6,404 nucleotides of DNA, taken from contig JAIOSI010000220.1 in the NCBI GenBank assembly GCA_021107695.1, positions 1 to 6,404 of the forward strand, read 5' to 3'. Below the pieces are notes generated by a model that did no database searches, was not told where the DNA came from, and was given only the letters and a program-made list of their open reading frames with translations. Source of the DNA: a bacterium (GTDB lineage: Bacteria > RBG-13-66-14). Numbering within the stretch: position 1 is the stretch's first letter; each line of letters begins with the position of its first letter. The position numbers and the translations under genes were made by a program. This document shows, piece after piece, positions 5,011 through 6,404 of the stretch.

Positions 5011-5559
5011 ATGAAGTTTCTACGACTTGCTTTACTGACTCTGGTGGTCGTGATAGCGACCGGAGTCTTGATAAGCTGCGGCGATGAAGCCGGAGAAGAT
5101 TGTACCGAAGTGTGCGAAAACTGCGTAGCGCAGGAGGAAGCTATGGCGAACCTGGAAGCGAACAAAGAAGTAGCCTTGAACCTGTCACGGGCGATCATGA
5201 ACGGCGAGTGGGATAAGGTTGATGAACTAATTTCCGACGACTTTACCTACGTTGGCGATGGTGGCGATCCTATCGGCAAGGAGCAGTACATTGGCTTTAT
5301 GCGGGGCGTGCTGTGCGCCGCCATGACGGACATGGATATGGACTTTACCCGGGTGATTGCCGAGGGCGCTCAGGTGGCTGTGGAGTACACAAACGCCATG
5401 ACTCACAGCGGTGAGTTCTACGGTGTGCCGGCAACGGGCAAGCGAGTGATCGGCACCGGGCATTTCATCAGAGAGATTAAAGACGGTAAGGTCGTCGCCG
5501 AATGGCAGACGACGAACGCCCTTGGACTGATGCATCAGCTTGGCGCAATCCCTCAATAA
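5011..5559 (+). CDS. SnoaL-like (NTF2-fold, ester cyclase family) lipoprotein
   Basis: A 182-aa predicted lipoprotein. The signal peptide has K2 and R5, a hydrophobic core (L6-I21) and the lipobox L20-I-S-C23, so C23 should be lipidated. After the anchor comes a short acidic linker with C31-x3-C35-x2-C38. From about residue 50 the sequence follows the SnoaL/ester-cyclase pattern: a helical start (RAIMNGEWDKVDELISDDF), VAVEYTNAMTHSGEFYGVPA in the middle with the family's T/H-G-F-G-P-T-G-K-R strand turn, and IREIKDGKVVAEWQTTNALGLMHQLGA at the end. This small alpha+beta barrel serves as a ligand pocket or cyclase/isomerase; the substrate cannot be predicted. The start ATG has AAGG at 5001-5004, 6 nt upstream. 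It is transcribed alone from the promoter at 4762-4790 and ends at a strong terminator. Fold and export are well supported, the function is open. Confidence 0.88.
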   Translation: MKFLRLALLTLVVVIATGVLISCGDEAGEDCTEVCENCVAQEEAMANLEANKEVALNLSRAIMNGEWDKVDELISDDFTYVGDGGDPIGKEQYIGFMRGVLCAAMTDMDMDFTRVIAEGAQVAVEYTNAMTHSGEFYGVPATGKRVIGTGHFIREIKDGKVVAEWQTTNALGLMHQLGAIPQ

Positions 5560-5587
5560 GCTGACGATAGGTGTCAGATAGAACGAG

Positions 5588-5613
5588 AAAAGACCGCTTT
5601 TGCGGTCTTTTTT
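5588..5613. terminator. Bidirectional intrinsic terminator between convergent genes
   Basis: AAAAGACCGC (5588-5597) pairs with GCGGTCTTTT (5602-5611) around loop TTTT, and the plus-strand T-run extends to 5613. On the minus strand the stem ends in TTTT (5591-5588) then CTCG, so it can also stop transcripts of the convergent methylthiotransferase gene, whose stop is about 30 nt away. The 82-nt gap holds nothing else. Confidence 0.9.
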
Positions 5614-5641
5614 GTTCAGATAGAGTGGATAAAATAAGCTT

Positions 5642-6404
5642 CTAAAGCTGTCGGCAGAGAACCTTTGCCGGGCCGTGGACTGGTTCGTTGAGCGGTTCAA
5701 TAACCCGCGTTGTTATCAATCTGCCCGCCTGGTCGTCGGGGAGGTTAAGCAGCTCGCAGCGCAGGTAGTTCCCCGCAACGCCGAGGAGCCTGCCCGAAGC
5801 CGCTCGATGCCGCTCCACCAGGACGGAGAGTTCCTTACCCACTTGGGTTTGGGCGTATTCCATTGCCAGCTGGCGAGAGAGCCGACGGGCAAGCCTCGAC
5901 CGCTCCTTCTTCACCTCTGGGGAGAGCTGACCCGGGTAATCGGCGGCGGGAGTTCCCGGGCGGGGGGAGTAAGAAAAGACGTGGAGATAGCTGGCCCCGC
6001 ACTCCCGCGCGGCGTGGAGGGTGGCGTTGAAGTCCGCCTTGGTCTCGCCGGGGAAGCTGGTGAGAACATCGAGTCCCAGACCGAGGTTGGGGATCAGCCG
6101 CCGTGCCGCTGCCATCCGCTCCATCGCCTGTTCTAAGCGATAGCCCCGGCGCATGGCGTGGAGAACAGCGTTGGAGCCGGACTGAAGCGGAACATGAAGG
6201 TGCGGTGCCATCCGTCCTTCACTCCCGGCGATGAGGGTCAGCAGCTCGTTGGTCAGCTCCTGTGGCTCCATCGAGGAGAGGCGAATCCGCCCCAGCCCGG
6301 GAACGGTGAGCAGCTCCCTCAACAGGTCGCTCAATGTCTGACCGAACTCCTTGCCCCAGTAGCCGAGATGCACTCCGGTCAGCACCACCTCCCGATGTCC
6401 GGCT
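5642..6404 (-). CDS. mtaB: MtaB-type tRNA (t6A37) methylthiotransferase, C-terminal part, cut by the right window edge
   Basis: MtaB is a radical SAM enzyme that adds a methylthio group to t6A37 of tRNAs. The frame stays open to the window edge, reading A-G-H-R-E before the internal GTG at 6388. Only the C-terminal part is present, so the UPF0004 domain and the radical SAM CxxxCxxC lie outside. Counting from that GTG, motifs are VVLTGVHLGYWG (to residue 12), IRLSSMEP (35-42), HLHVPLQSGS (63-72), DVLTSFPGET (107-116) and FSYSPRPGTPA (138-148), followed by a linker helix and a short TRAM-like tail (about 184-246). The LTGVHLG and SSMEP forms favour MtaB over MiaB or RimO. The stop is TAG (5644-5642). 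The gene converges on the lipoprotein gene with a shared terminator. Confidence is high for the family, good for MtaB specifically. Confidence 0.9.
   Translation of the reverse strand, partial: AGHREVVLTGVHLGYWGKEFGQTLSDLLRELLTVPGLGRIRLSSMEPQELTNELLTLIAGSEGRMAPHLHVPLQSGSNAVLHAMRRGYRLEQAMERMAAARRLIPNLGLGLDVLTSFPGETKADFNATLHAARECGASYLHVFSYSPRPGTPAADYPGQLSPEVKKERSRLARRLSRQLAMEYAQTQVGKELSVLVERHRAASGRLLGVAGNYLRCELLNLPDDQAGRLITTRVIEPLNEPVHGPAKVLCRQL

Noticed and set aside
5101..5124. Radical SAM CxxxCxxC motif in the lipoprotein
   Set aside because: The spacing matches, but it lies in a short exported linker with no TIM-barrel domain, so the match is coincidental.

Overview
The window is a bacterial chromosome segment of moderate GC content. 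It holds two genes cut by the window edges (uvrC on the left, a MtaB-type tRNA methylthiotransferase on the right), a complete three-gene minus-strand operon in the middle, and one complete plus-strand lipoprotein gene. The lineage cannot be fixed from this sequence. Two iron-sulphur MinD-type ATPases next to an orange-protein/NifX-like gene point to an anaerobe or a lineage of anaerobic ancestry. The lipobox shows that lipoproteins are made. The uvrC-to-operon gap is packed with short palindromic repeats of a kind common in environmental bacterial genomes.

Layout. Positions 1-1712 (+) carry the 3' part of uvrC, starting inside the GIY-YIG nuclease domain. Positions 1713-2382 hold no convincing gene: 1713-2139 contain nine separate hairpins, including a recurring GGGCGAA...TTCG family, and 2140-2382 are unassigned. 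Positions 4503-2383 (-) carry, in transcription order, a 116-aa cysteine-free orange-protein/NifX-like protein and two MinD/ParA-type ATPases, each with an inserted two-cluster ferredoxin domain. The three genes are very tightly packed (10-nt gap, then a 4-nt overlap). The operon has a plausible extended -10 promoter with a perfect 15-nt palindrome in its spacer. Positions 4589-5010 are a divergent intergenic region with another repeat copy, a strong sigma70-type promoter (TTGACA-N17-TACCAT) and a leader of about 214 nt with two related hairpins. Positions 5011-5559 (+) encode a SnoaL-like (NTF2 fold) lipoprotein with a short Cys-rich linker. A bidirectional intrinsic terminator (5588-5613) separates it from the convergent mtaB-type gene (6404-5642, -).

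The operon is the most interesting system. One COG1433 protein with two COG1149 ferredoxin-ATPases is the core set of the orange protein (ORP) complex described in Desulfovibrio, where ORP carries a non-covalently bound Mo-Cu-S cluster. Here the set stands without visible sigma54 signals or a regulator gene, and the first ferredoxin motif of one ATPase has His where a cluster-ligating Cys is expected. The working model is that the two ATPases use nucleotide and electrons to build, load or sense a metal-sulphur cluster on the small protein. The flanking genes (DNA repair, tRNA modification, lipoprotein) look functionally unrelated.
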